Assembly (NCBI GenBank): GCA_031374115.1
Contig: JANMNO010000005.1
Coordinates: 62,001 to 126,000, forward strand
From: JAKFWF01 sp031374115
GTDB lineage: Bacteria > Pseudomonadota > Alphaproteobacteria > Rhizobiales > Hyphomicrobiaceae
Reading direction: 5' to 3'
DNA: 64,000 bases
Shown: one piece after another, positions 42,545 to 50,052 of the stretch
How the letters are laid out: each line of letters begins with the position of its first letter
Numbering within the stretch: the stretch's first letter is position 1
Translations under genes and position numbers: made by a program
The notes under the pieces: generated by a model
Seen by the model: only the letters and a program-made list of their open reading frames with translations
Databases searched by the model: none
What the model was told of the DNA's origin: nothing

Positions 42545-43318
42545 CTGAAGATAGCGACCTTCAACATCAACAATATCAACAAGCGCTTTACCTGCCTCGC
42601 GACTTGGCTCGGCGAGGCGCAGCCCGATATCGTTTGCCTGCAGGAATTGAAAGCCTCGCAAGACCAGTTCCCCCACGAGCAATTGCGCGAGCTGGATTAC
42701 CAGGCGCTCTGGAACGGCCAGAAGACCTGGAACGGGGTCGCGATACTTAGCCGAGGCGCGCCGCCGTTACAGACGATGGATCATCTGCCAGGCGATGCTT
42801 CCGATTTGCAGAGCCGCTATTTGGAAGCAGCGGTCAATGGCATACTCATCGCCTGCATTTATCTGCCGAATGGCAATCCCCAGCCGGGTCCTAAATTCGA
42901 TTACAAGCTGAAGTGGTTCGAACGTCTGATAAGCCGGGCCGCCGAACTGCGAAAGGCGAACATTCCGGTGGTGCTCGCCGGCGACTTCAACGTTGTACCG
43001 ACGGATGCTGATATATACCCGACGCGATCATGGGACAATGATGCGCTCCTGCAGCCCCAAAGCCGGGCGGCGTTCCGTCGGCTTCTCGGTCAAGGCTGGA
43101 CGGATGGAATTCGGGCGATCCATCCTTCGTCGACGATTTACACCTACTGGGACTACAAGCGGAATCGCTGGCCGCGGGACGCGGGCTTGCGGCTCGATCA
43201 CCTGCTATTGTCTGCGAAGATCAAGCGCCGTCTGTTATCGGCGGGCGTCGACCGCTGGGTTCGCGGCCTGCCCAACGCGAGCGATCACGCACCCGCCTGG
43301 ATCGAACTCAAAGACTGA
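42545..43318 (+). CDS. xthA: Exodeoxyribonuclease III, CTG start
   Basis: This AP endonuclease and 3'-5' exonuclease for base excision repair has 257 residues. Motifs are KIATFNINNINKR, CLQELKASQDQFP (metal-binding Glu), LAGDFNVVPTDADIY, LRLDHLLLS and the catalytic SDHAPAW. The codon in the place of the normal first Met is CTG at 42545, with GGAG seven bases upstream. Only five sense codons (CGT TGG AGT TCA AGG) separate it from an in-frame TAG at 42527, so no ATG, GTG or TTG is available ahead of the conserved first strand. A GC-rich hairpin at 42495-42509 precedes the gene. Many annotations would wrongly start it inside the gene at 42647. Confidence 0.9.
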   Translation: MKIATFNINNINKRFTCLATWLGEAQPDIVCLQELKASQDQFPHEQLRELDYQALWNGQKTWNGVAILSRGAPPLQTMDHLPGDASDLQSRYLEAAVNGILIACIYLPNGNPQPGPKFDYKLKWFERLISRAAELRKANIPVVLAGDFNVVPTDADIYPTRSWDNDALLQPQSRAAFRRLLGQGWTDGIRAIHPSSTIYTYWDYKRNRWPRDAGLRLDHLLLSAKIKRRLLSAGVDRWVRGLPNASDHAPAWIELKD

Positions 43319-43364
43319 AGATTTCGCATTCGATATCGGGATGCCATCCCGAACGGAGTATCGG

Positions 43365-44192
43365 CTAGATCTTGATCTTCGCGCGCGCATCCACCATTGC
43401 GGAAACCCAAGCTTTGCAGCTTTGGCCGATTGCACCGCCGTGCTGTGCCGCGACCGCGTTGACAGCTGAGATATAGCCATCAGCAAGCGTCGATCGCCCA
43501 TCGCCGATACGAGCGGAAAACGCTGACACGCATGCGCCGGCGATCCCCTTAGCATCGAGTGCCGGCAATCTGGAAATTCCAGCCTCGTCGATACCGCGAT
43601 CGGCATCGTTCACGACCACTGCGAACACCGGGTACTTGACCGGCGTGTCCGGATCTCCGCCCAGCAATCCGCCGTGCGATGCGGTTACCGCGATGTGCCC
43701 GATATCGTCAGGCGTCACCAGCGAGATCGAATCAAGCACGATTACCCGCACTCCATCATGGCCAAGCTCCGGCATCTCGACGCGCGCCTCCAATTCCGGT
43801 GCGGGTTTCGAGATGGGCGATTTCGCAGCCTTTGACATGATCGCCAGCGCTTCGGCACAGGCCATACCCGCCATCAGACCGAGGCTGCGAGCAGGCTCGT
43901 TCACGAATGACAAGCGGCCCTGCTCGTAACTGTGCTGGCCTTGACCAATTCGTGCCGAGCGATGCGATAGGCACGCAGCTGGAATACCGTAGCACGCTAA
44001 CAGGCCCAGCCCCGCCACGCCAGCGAAGTCGCGACCTACACCGGCGTCGTTGAGGATCACCGCGCCAGCTCCCTTGGTTGCTGCATACCATCCGGCGTAG
44101 CGCCCGCCGTGCGATGCCGCGACAACGGCTGCGCCCGCGTGCTCTGCCTGCAGGTGCGTGACGCTGTCGAGAATAAAGGGCTTGTTGCTCAC
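43365..44192 (-). CDS. Internally duplicated protein of unknown function (ASHGG/SARIG repeats)
   Basis: The 275-residue protein starts at GTG 44192 and consists of two related halves offset by about 145 residues. Matching landmarks are LDS (8-10 and 153-155), ASHGG (26-30 and 171-175), ND-A-G-x-G/R-x-D (48-54 and 195-202), and SARIG followed by a Gly/Gln- or Asp-rich turn (79-85 and 226-232). The conserved His, Ser, Asp and Arg positions look like a catalytic or ligand site repeated in a pseudo-dimer. I do not recognise the family. It has no signal peptide. Its GTG start overlaps the stop of the upstream Cys-rich secreted-peptide gene, so both are probably made together. Confidence 0.75.
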   Translation of the reverse strand: MSNKPFILDSVTHLQAEHAGAAVVAASHGGRYAGWYAATKGAGAVILNDAGVGRDFAGVAGLGLLACYGIPAACLSHRSARIGQGQHSYEQGRLSFVNEPARSLGLMAGMACAEALAIMSKAAKSPISKPAPELEARVEMPELGHDGVRVIVLDSISLVTPDDIGHIAVTASHGGLLGGDPDTPVKYPVFAVVVNDADRGIDEAGISRLPALDAKGIAGACVSAFSARIGDGRSTLADGYISAVNAVAAQHGGAIGQSCKAWVSAMVDARAKIKI

Positions 44193-44443
44193 GGGCCGCG
44201 CCTCTTTCCGGCGACAGACATGCCACCACGCCGCTTGGCGGCACGCTTCGCAGCACACATGGGCGGACAGCGTTCCATGCACACGGCGAACCTGCGCGCT
44301 GTTCCCCCTGATTTCGTGCCGCAGACATTCGTGCAGTGTGCATGGCAGGGCTGCGCGCCAGCTGCCTGCAGGAATGGCGGATTCATGACTGCAATCGTCA
44401 AAGCAACAAAACCCCATGCAAGAAGCACAATGCGATGAAGCAT
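44189..44443 (-). CDS. Small secreted peptide with two CX3CX3C motifs
   Basis: The 84-residue frame starts at ATG 44443 with GGAG about ten bases upstream. It has a signal peptide (LHRIVLLAWGFVALTIAVM, cleavage likely after LQAAGA). The mature part shows CHAHCTNVC and CMERCPPMC, two copies of C-x3-C-x3-C, then a Lys/Arg-rich basic tail. Paired CX3C motifs suggest a disulfide-locked helical hairpin or a metal site. The stop overlaps the GTG start of the duplicated ASHGG gene. The product is not recognised; support is the signal peptide, the regular cysteines and the coupling. Confidence 0.6.
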   Translation of the reverse strand: MLHRIVLLAWGFVALTIAVMNPPFLQAAGAQPCHAHCTNVCGTKSGGTARRFAVCMERCPPMCAAKRAAKRRGGMSVAGKRRGP

Positions 44444-44617
44444 GACGCATACGCTCCATCCTGCGTCGCCAGCTCGGTCCGCCAAGACAAACGCCGCACC
44501 CTGAGACTTGTCAACTGCTTGGCGAATGGGGCAGCCACCACACTGGCGAGGGCATCGTCCCTTGATTTTCGATCCGATGCCCTCGAAAGTCTCAGCCAAC
44601 TTCCATCAGGAGATCTC

Positions 44618-45625
44618 ATGGCACCAAAGTCCAAGCCTTCGGGAGCCGGCGATAATTTGAAGCGCGTCATCGAGCTTTATCGAACCATGGTGCGCATTCG
44701 CGCCTTCGAGGAGGCAGCCCTTGCCGGTCATAAGGCCGGCGAAATTCCAGGACCGCTGCATGTTTCGATCGGTCAAGAAGGCGTGGCGGCAGGAGTTTGC
44801 GCCAACCTTCGTAAGGACGATCGCCTGACCTCCAATCACCGCGGGCACGGCCACGCGATCGCGAAGGGTGCCAACCCCGCGCGCATGATGCTTGAGCTGT
44901 ACGGGCGCGAAGGCGGTTATTGCGGCGGCAAAGGCGGCTCGATGCACATCGCCGATTTCTCGGTCGGCATGCTCGGCGCCAATGGCGTCGTATCCGGCGG
45001 CATCCCGATCGCGGTTGGCGCCGCGCAAGGCCTCAAGATGTTGAAATCGGACGCCCTCGCCGTCTGCATGTTCGGTGACGGCGCGATCAACCGCGGACCG
45101 TTTCTCGAAGGGCTGAACTGGGCCGCGCTGTACAAGCTCCCCGTTTTGTTCGTGTGCGAGGACAATGGCGTTGCAGCTTTCACTGCCACCGCCAGCGTCA
45201 CCGCCGGTCCGGGCGTGATTGCACGCGCCGATGCGCTCGGTGTGCCTGGCCTGGCGGTCGATGGTAACGATGTCATAGCCGTCGACGATGCGACGGGAAA
45301 GCTCGTGGCCAAAATCCGCGCCGGTTCGGGACCGCAAATTCTTCATGCCAAGACCTATCGATGGACAGGTCACACGTCGACCGATGCCGCCGCCTGGCGC
45401 GACCCCAAGGAGGTCGAGGCCGGCAAGGCGCGGTGCCCGATCGCTCGTCTCGAACAACTGCTCGGGGATCGCAGCGTCGAATCTCCCGGCTTCGCGATCA
45501 TCGCCACGCAAGCGCAATCCGAGATGGAGGAGGCACGCGCGGCTTCGATGGCAGCCGCCTGGCCGAAGCCGGAAACCGCGTACGCGGATGTTCAAGACGT
45601 GGGAGCCGTCGCATGCCCGAAGTAA
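44618..45625 (+). CDS. TPP-dependent dehydrogenase E1 alpha subunit
   Basis: The 335-residue protein resembles the alpha subunit of pyruvate/acetoin-type 2-oxoacid dehydrogenases. It has YRTMVRIRAFEEAAL, GPLHVSIGQEGVAAGVC, GKGGSMHI and the thiamine-diphosphate motif GDGAINRGPFLEGLNWAALYKLPVLFVCEDN in overlapping parts. ATG 44618 follows CAGGAG. The beta subunit start overlaps its end by 13 bases. No E2 or E3 gene follows, so the lipoyl partners must be coded elsewhere, or the pair serves another TPP reaction such as acetoin cleavage. Confidence 0.9.
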   Translation: MAPKSKPSGAGDNLKRVIELYRTMVRIRAFEEAALAGHKAGEIPGPLHVSIGQEGVAAGVCANLRKDDRLTSNHRGHGHAIAKGANPARMMLELYGREGGYCGGKGGSMHIADFSVGMLGANGVVSGGIPIAVGAAQGLKMLKSDALAVCMFGDGAINRGPFLEGLNWAALYKLPVLFVCEDNGVAAFTATASVTAGPGVIARADALGVPGLAVDGNDVIAVDDATGKLVAKIRAGSGPQILHAKTYRWTGHTSTDAAAWRDPKEVEAGKARCPIARLEQLLGDRSVESPGFAIIATQAQSEMEEARAASMAAAWPKPETAYADVQDVGAVACPK

Positions 45626-46584
45626 CTTTGATCGAAGCCGGGCGATTGGCGGCCCTACAGGAAATGCGCCGTGATTCGACCGTCTGGGTACTGGGCGAAG
45701 ATGTCGCGCGCGGCGGCTTGTGGGGACAGTACAAAGGCTTCTTGGAAGAGTTCGGCGCCGAGCGCGTCGTCTCCACGCCGATTTCTGAATCGACGATCAT
45801 GGGGGCCGGCCTCGGCGCGGCGCTCGTTGGAACGCGGCCGATCATCGAGATGCGGATCTTCGATTTTGTGATGTGCGCGATGGATGAGTTGGTCAACCAG
45901 ATCGCCAAAGTGCGCTACATGTTCGGCGGCCAGGCGAAACCCGCCGTGGTCGTGCGGATGCCGCACGGTATGTGGCGCAATTCCGCCGCCCAGCACAGCC
46001 AGATGCTGGAAGCCTGGTTCACGCACCTGCCGGGCGTTGTCGTGGTCGCGCCATCGTGTGCGGAGGACGAGGCCGGCCTGCTGGTCACGGCCATTCGCTC
46101 CGACGATCCGGTCCTGTTCTTCGATCCGAAGGACCTGTGGCAGGCGACCGGCATGGTCGACGACAACATAGCGCCGATACCGTTTGGCAAGGCCCGTCAG
46201 TTGTCGAAGGGCGATGCTGTGACGATCGTCACCTGGTCGGCAATCGTGCCGAAGGTCGTCGAGGCGGTTGAGCTGCTCGCCACGGCGGGAATCGCGGTCG
46301 ACGCTTACGATCTGCGGACGTTGTGGCCGTGGGACGAGGACGCCGTCGCAGCATCGGTCGAGCGGACCGGCAGATTGCTGGTCGTGCACGAGGCAGTCGA
46401 GGTGAGCGGCTTCGGGGCGGAGATCGTCGCGCGTATTGTAGACCGACTTGGGCCGTCCAATATCAAGAGTGCCAAGCGTCTTGGCGCACCACGGCTACCG
46501 ATCCCCTTCTCGCCTCCCCTGGAAACCCAAGTGCGTGTGACGACCGGCAAGATCGTGACGATGGTCAAAGGAATGGTGGGTTAG
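45613..46584 (+). CDS. TPP-dependent dehydrogenase E1 beta subunit
   Basis: The 323-residue beta subunit pairs with the gene just upstream. Features are VTLIEAGRLAALQEMRRD, the TPP-contacting VWVLGEDVARGGLWGQ, STPISESTIMGAGLGAALVG, and the transketolase C-terminal domain (DAYDLRTLWPWDEDAVAASVERTGRLLVVHEA). ATG 45613 has GGGAG at normal spacing; the frame start at 45361 falls inside the alpha gene. It ends three bases before the next start. Confidence 0.92.
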   Translation: MPEVTLIEAGRLAALQEMRRDSTVWVLGEDVARGGLWGQYKGFLEEFGAERVVSTPISESTIMGAGLGAALVGTRPIIEMRIFDFVMCAMDELVNQIAKVRYMFGGQAKPAVVVRMPHGMWRNSAAQHSQMLEAWFTHLPGVVVVAPSCAEDEAGLLVTAIRSDDPVLFFDPKDLWQATGMVDDNIAPIPFGKARQLSKGDAVTIVTWSAIVPKVVEAVELLATAGIAVDAYDLRTLWPWDEDAVAASVERTGRLLVVHEAVEVSGFGAEIVARIVDRLGPSNIKSAKRLGAPRLPIPFSPPLETQVRVTTGKIVTMVKGMVG

Positions 46585-46587
46585 CAC

Positions 46588-47562
46588 ATGCCGATCGTCG
46601 AACCGGCGCCTTGGCGACACCAGTATTTCGAGCACGTGCAGTGCCCCGACGACGTGTTCGTGCCGGCCGATGATCCGGAGGCCTGGGACTGGAATCCAGC
46701 GCACCGCTGGGTATTCGACAAGCTGCAGCTGGCGTTGAGCCAAAATCTCGATGCCGGTCCACACGGTTTGATACCGAGGCGTTTTCCAGTTTTCTCCAAA
46801 CCGATCTTCAATTTCGGCGGCTTGGGTGCCGGCAGCCGCATCCTTTCCTGTGCCGCCGCGTATCGAGAACACATGACCCCCGGTCACATGTGGATGCCGC
46901 TTCTCGAGGGCCCGCACATCTCGACCGACATGGCCGTCGCCGACGGCAGTGTCGCTTGGATTCGCCACGCGACCGGACGGCCAACTGGCGAGGGCATGTT
47001 CGATTATTGGACTGTGCATGCAGCCGGTATGCCAAGCCTTGAAGCTCAGCTGCGAGCATGGGTTTCAAGCAAACTTCCCGGCTATACCGGCATGCTCAAC
47101 GCAGAGACCATCGGCGCCACGGTTATAGACGCCCACCTGCGTTTTACCGATCAGTGGCCTGATTTGTATGGCGCCGGTTGGGTCGCAGCGCTCGTTGGAC
47201 TATATCGCGATCGAGCATGGACCTTCGGCGAAACCGATCGCCGTGATGGCTACTCTTTGGCACTGTTTCTGCCGCACGGCCGCCAATACCGGCATCCACC
47301 GGCCGAGGTGGTCGCCGCAGTGCGTGCACTGCCCGGCATATCCAGCATGCAGATAACCTTCCATGAGGACCGGCCACCCGAGGCACATGCTATGCCTCCC
47401 GGTGGCTTTCGTGTCGCCCTCGTCAATGCCTGGGATTTGGCAGCGGGCCAGGCCGCGCGCGCCTATCTGCGAGAATGGTATGAGAGGGATGGCGACCGCA
47501 GCACTTGGCCGCTACACCTACCCATCACGGCTGAACAACACGATGGACATCGTGGAAGCTAG
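46588..47562 (+). CDS. ATP-grasp-like protein of unknown function
   Basis: The 324-residue product starts three bases after the E1 beta stop, so it is in the same operon. The run VFSKPIFNFGGLGAGSRIL followed much later by YTGMLNAETIGATVIDAHLRFTDQWPDLYG resembles the ATP- and metal-binding halves of ATP-grasp enzymes, with the acidic and Asn/His residues in the expected place. EGPHISTDMAVADGSVAWIRHATG lies between. I do not know the substrate. A link to a CoA- or lipoyl-related ligation for the neighbouring E1 pair would be speculation. Confidence 0.6.
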   Translation: MPIVEPAPWRHQYFEHVQCPDDVFVPADDPEAWDWNPAHRWVFDKLQLALSQNLDAGPHGLIPRRFPVFSKPIFNFGGLGAGSRILSCAAAYREHMTPGHMWMPLLEGPHISTDMAVADGSVAWIRHATGRPTGEGMFDYWTVHAAGMPSLEAQLRAWVSSKLPGYTGMLNAETIGATVIDAHLRFTDQWPDLYGAGWVAALVGLYRDRAWTFGETDRRDGYSLALFLPHGRQYRHPPAEVVAAVRALPGISSMQITFHEDRPPEAHAMPPGGFRVALVNAWDLAAGQAARAYLREWYERDGDRSTWPLHLPITAEQHDGHRGS

Positions 47563-47764
47563 AGACTGCAACGGCGCGAAGCTCACCGAAGCCTGCTCGG
47601 TGACACTGATCAAGGACCTGAAAGTGAAGGGCTCGTCCGTGACGCTGAAGCGCGACACGCTGTTCAAAGGCGTTCACCTCACCGGTAATGAGGAAGAGAT
47701 CGAGTGCCGCTCGGACAAAATCAAAGGTTTGGTGCTAAAGACCGAATTCGTGAAGAAAGTTTGA
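47543..47764 (+). CDS. Small YjdM/PhnA-like domain protein
   Basis: The 73-residue protein corresponds to the C-terminal domain of YjdM (formerly PhnA): VEARDCNGAKLTEACSVTLIKDLKVKG, then VTLKRDTLFKGVHLTGNEEEIECRSDKIKGLVLKTEFVKKV. The zinc-ribbon half found in E. coli YjdM is absent, as in many short alphaproteobacterial versions. Despite older names, a role in phosphonate use is not established. Its start overlaps the end of the ATP-grasp-like gene by 20 bases, and the binding site is weak. Confidence 0.8.
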   Translation: MDIVEARDCNGAKLTEACSVTLIKDLKVKGSSVTLKRDTLFKGVHLTGNEEEIECRSDKIKGLVLKTEFVKKV

Positions 47765-47785
47765 GGGGCGTGACCTGCCTTCCCC

Positions 47786-49192
47786 TCAGTGCGCCAGGGC
47801 CTTGACGATGGACTCGGTCATCTTTTTTGCGTCGCCGAGCAGCATCATAGTGTTGTCCTTGTAGAACAACGGATTGTCGACGCCGGCATAGCCCGAGGCG
47901 AGCGATCGCTTGTTGAACATCACGGTGCCGGCCTTCCATACCTGCAGCACCGGCATGCCGTAGATCGGCGAGGTCTTGTCCTCTTCGGCGGCCGGATTGG
48001 TCACATCGTTGGCGCCGATCACGAAAGCGATGTCGGCCTGCTGGAACTCGCTGTTGATGTCTTCGAGTTCGAACACCTCGTCGTAGGGCACATTGGCCTC
48101 GGCGAGCAGCACGTTCATATGGCCGGGCATGCGGCCGGCAACGGGGTGGATCGCGTACTTTACTTCGACGCCGGCCTTTTTGAGGACTTCGCCCATTTCG
48201 CGTAACGCGTGCTGCGCCTGTGCGACGGCCATGCCGTAACCGGGCACGATGATTACCTTCTGTGCGTTCTTCAGCAGGTAGCCCGCATCCTCGGCCGAAC
48301 CGAGCTTGACCGGCTTCTGCTCGCCAGCCTCACCGCCCACCGCTGCGACCTCACCGCCGAAGCCGCCCGCGATCACCGAGATGAAAGAGCGGTTCATCGC
48401 CTTGCACATGATGTACGACAGGATCGCGCCCGACGAGCCGACGAGCGCGCCGGTGATGATCAACGCGACGTTGCCGAGGGTGAAGCCGATGCCGGCTGCC
48501 GCCCATCCCGAGTAGGAGTTCAACATCGAAACCACGACCGGCATGTCGGCGCCACCGATCGGGATGATCAGAAGTCCGCCAAATACGAGCGCGAAGATCA
48601 CGATGAGCCAGAATACGGGTTGCGATCCAGATTGGCAGAACCAGTAGGTCAGAAGTACGAGCAAGGCGCCCAAGCCGAGGTTGATGACGTGCCGCATCGG
48701 CAGCATGATCGGCTTGCCGGATATGCGGCCCGAGAGCTTGCCGAAGGCGATCACCGATCCAGTGAACGTGATGGCGCCGATGGCAGCGCCAAGCGCCATT
48801 TCGACTAGGCTCGCGACCTTGATCGTGCCGCCGTCCAGAATGCCGAACGCTTCGGGTGCGTTGAGTGCGGCCGCTGCAACGAACACGGCCGCCAAGCCGA
48901 CCAGCGAGTGAAACGCTGCGACCATCTCCGGCATCATCGTCATCGGGATGTTGCGGGCAGCATAGGCGCCGACGCCGCCGCCCGCTCCCATTCCTGCGAT
49001 GATCAAGAGCCACGTTAGGACGCTATCACCGGCTGCAAGGTTGCCGAGCGTTGTCACCACCGCGATCGTCATGCCGATCATGCCGTACATGTTGCCGGCC
49101 CGCGAGCTTTCAGGGCTCGACAGTCCGCGCAACGACATGATGAACAACACGCCCGAGACGAGGTAAAGGATGGCGGTCAGGTTGGCGGTCAT
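47786..49192 (-). CDS. pntB: NAD(P) transhydrogenase beta subunit
   Basis: PntB carries the NADP(H)-binding domain and nine membrane helices of the proton-translocating transhydrogenase, which makes NADPH from NADH. The 468-residue protein shows GDSVLTWLLIIAGMGAGGGVGAYAARNIPMTMMPEMVA, SGWAAAGIGFTLGN and the NADP site VIIVPGYGMAVAQAQHALREM plus VNPAAEEDKTSPIYGMPVL-type sequence. It is separated from pntAB by an inserted four-helix-bundle gene. Confidence 0.95.
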   Translation of the reverse strand: MTANLTAILYLVSGVLFIMSLRGLSSPESSRAGNMYGMIGMTIAVVTTLGNLAAGDSVLTWLLIIAGMGAGGGVGAYAARNIPMTMMPEMVAAFHSLVGLAAVFVAAAALNAPEAFGILDGGTIKVASLVEMALGAAIGAITFTGSVIAFGKLSGRISGKPIMLPMRHVINLGLGALLVLLTYWFCQSGSQPVFWLIVIFALVFGGLLIIPIGGADMPVVVSMLNSYSGWAAAGIGFTLGNVALIITGALVGSSGAILSYIMCKAMNRSFISVIAGGFGGEVAAVGGEAGEQKPVKLGSAEDAGYLLKNAQKVIIVPGYGMAVAQAQHALREMGEVLKKAGVEVKYAIHPVAGRMPGHMNVLLAEANVPYDEVFELEDINSEFQQADIAFVIGANDVTNPAAEEDKTSPIYGMPVLQVWKAGTVMFNKRSLASGYAGVDNPLFYKDNTMMLLGDAKKMTESIVKALAH

Positions 49193-49200
49193 TGGTGCAC

Positions 49201-49678
49201 CGTGAACAGTGAATTGGTGAATTCGTGAACGGTCAGCGTGGAGTCATCTGCTGGTATCGAGCTTGGCCTGAAGCGAGCGAATGAGGTTCCTCAGCATGCG
49301 CCCGACACTTTCCGTGTCTTTGAGAAGGGGGTCGACCACCGTCGTTTCGGTCAGTCCCACTCGTGATGCGAGCAGCAAGTGTGTTTCGAGCTCCTTCTGG
49401 GAACCCTGCGCAATGCGGAGAAAGTGGATGAAGGACGCTGTGCTCTCGCGACCGTAGCCCTCCGCGATGTTCGCGGCGATCGACGTCGACGCGCGCCTGA
49501 TCTGGGCGGACATTCCGAACATCTCCTCCCGTGGGAACGACCTCGTTGCAACATAGTAGCCTTCGGCCAGCTTCATCGCGGTCTGCCACACGTCGAGGTC
49601 TTTGTGCGAACGGATATCCGTCATGTCGTTGCCAGCACATTCCTCACGGTTCACCGTTCACCACTTCACCTTCACTTC
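49201..49678 (-). mobile_element. Four-helix-bundle cassette with GTGAA-rich inverted flanks
   Basis: The small gene at 49244-49624 is bracketed by GTGAAC-rich tracts in opposite orientation. The left flank (49202-49233) reads GTGAACAGTGAATTGGTGAA and onward. The right flank (49648-49677), on the complementary strand, reads GTGAAGGTGAAGTGGTGAAC and onward. The block interrupts the otherwise contiguous pnt operon. That suggests a small transposable or transferable cassette, though no transposase is present. Confidence 0.4.
49244..49624 (-). CDS. Four-helix-bundle protein, 23S rRNA intervening-sequence (IVP) family
   Basis: The 126-residue product matches the S23/IVP family: SHKDLDVWQTAMKLAEGYYVATRSFPREEMFGM, QIRRASTSIAANIAEGYGR and FLRIAQGSQKELETHLLLASRVGL. 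Family members form four-helix bundles; they occur in intervening sequences of 23S rRNA genes and often as free-standing genes of unknown role. ATG 49624 (MTDIRSHKDL) is chosen; a GTG at 49654 is in frame. It sits between pntAB and pntB, flanked by GTGAA-rich inverted tracts. Confidence 0.88.
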   Translation of the reverse strand: MTDIRSHKDLDVWQTAMKLAEGYYVATRSFPREEMFGMSAQIRRASTSIAANIAEGYGRESTASFIHFLRIAQGSQKELETHLLLASRVGLTETTVVDPLLKDTESVGRMLRNLIRSLQAKLDTSR

Positions 49679-50052
49679 TTCGCGTCTTTTTTCTTGTACA
49701 TCGCGAGCATGCGTTGGGTGACGAGGAAGCCGCCGAAGATATTTACGGAGGCCATCACCAGCGCCAGGAACCCGAAGAACTTCGATACCCCCGAGCCCGA
49801 GCCGATCAGCTGCACGCCAACCGCCAACAAGGCGCCGACGACGATTACCGAGGAGATCGCGTTGGTGACCGCCATCAGCGGCGTGTGCAGGGCGGGGGTC
49901 ACGCTCCAGACCACGAAATAGCCGACGAAAATTGCGATCACGAACACCATCAGCTGGTAGATCGCCGGTGAAACATCGGCGCCGCCAGCGGCGTAGGCAC
50001 TACCGGCAGAAGCCATCAGCGCGAGACCCGATTTCGAAAGCATACGCATCAT
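49672..50052 (-). CDS. pntAB: NAD(P) transhydrogenase alpha2 membrane subunit
   Basis: This 126-residue membrane subunit exists because the alpha chain is split in alphaproteobacteria such as Rhodospirillum rubrum. Four hydrophobic segments (AIYQLMVFVIAIFVGYFVVW, LMAVTNAISSVIVVGALLAVG, FFGFLALVMASVNIFGGFLV and an N-terminal one) make part of the proton channel. It overlaps pntAA by four bases. The Lys-rich C-terminus (MYKKKDAKK) faces the cytoplasm. Confidence 0.92.
   Translation of the reverse strand: MMRMLSKSGLALMASAGSAYAAGGADVSPAIYQLMVFVIAIFVGYFVVWSVTPALHTPLMAVTNAISSVIVVGALLAVGVQLIGSGSGVSKFFGFLALVMASVNIFGGFLVTQRMLAMYKKKDAKK

Noticed and set aside
42647..42700. Internal ATG-type start for xthA
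   Set aside because: It would remove the first strand and the metal-binding Glu region of exonuclease III, which are perfectly encoded from the CTG.
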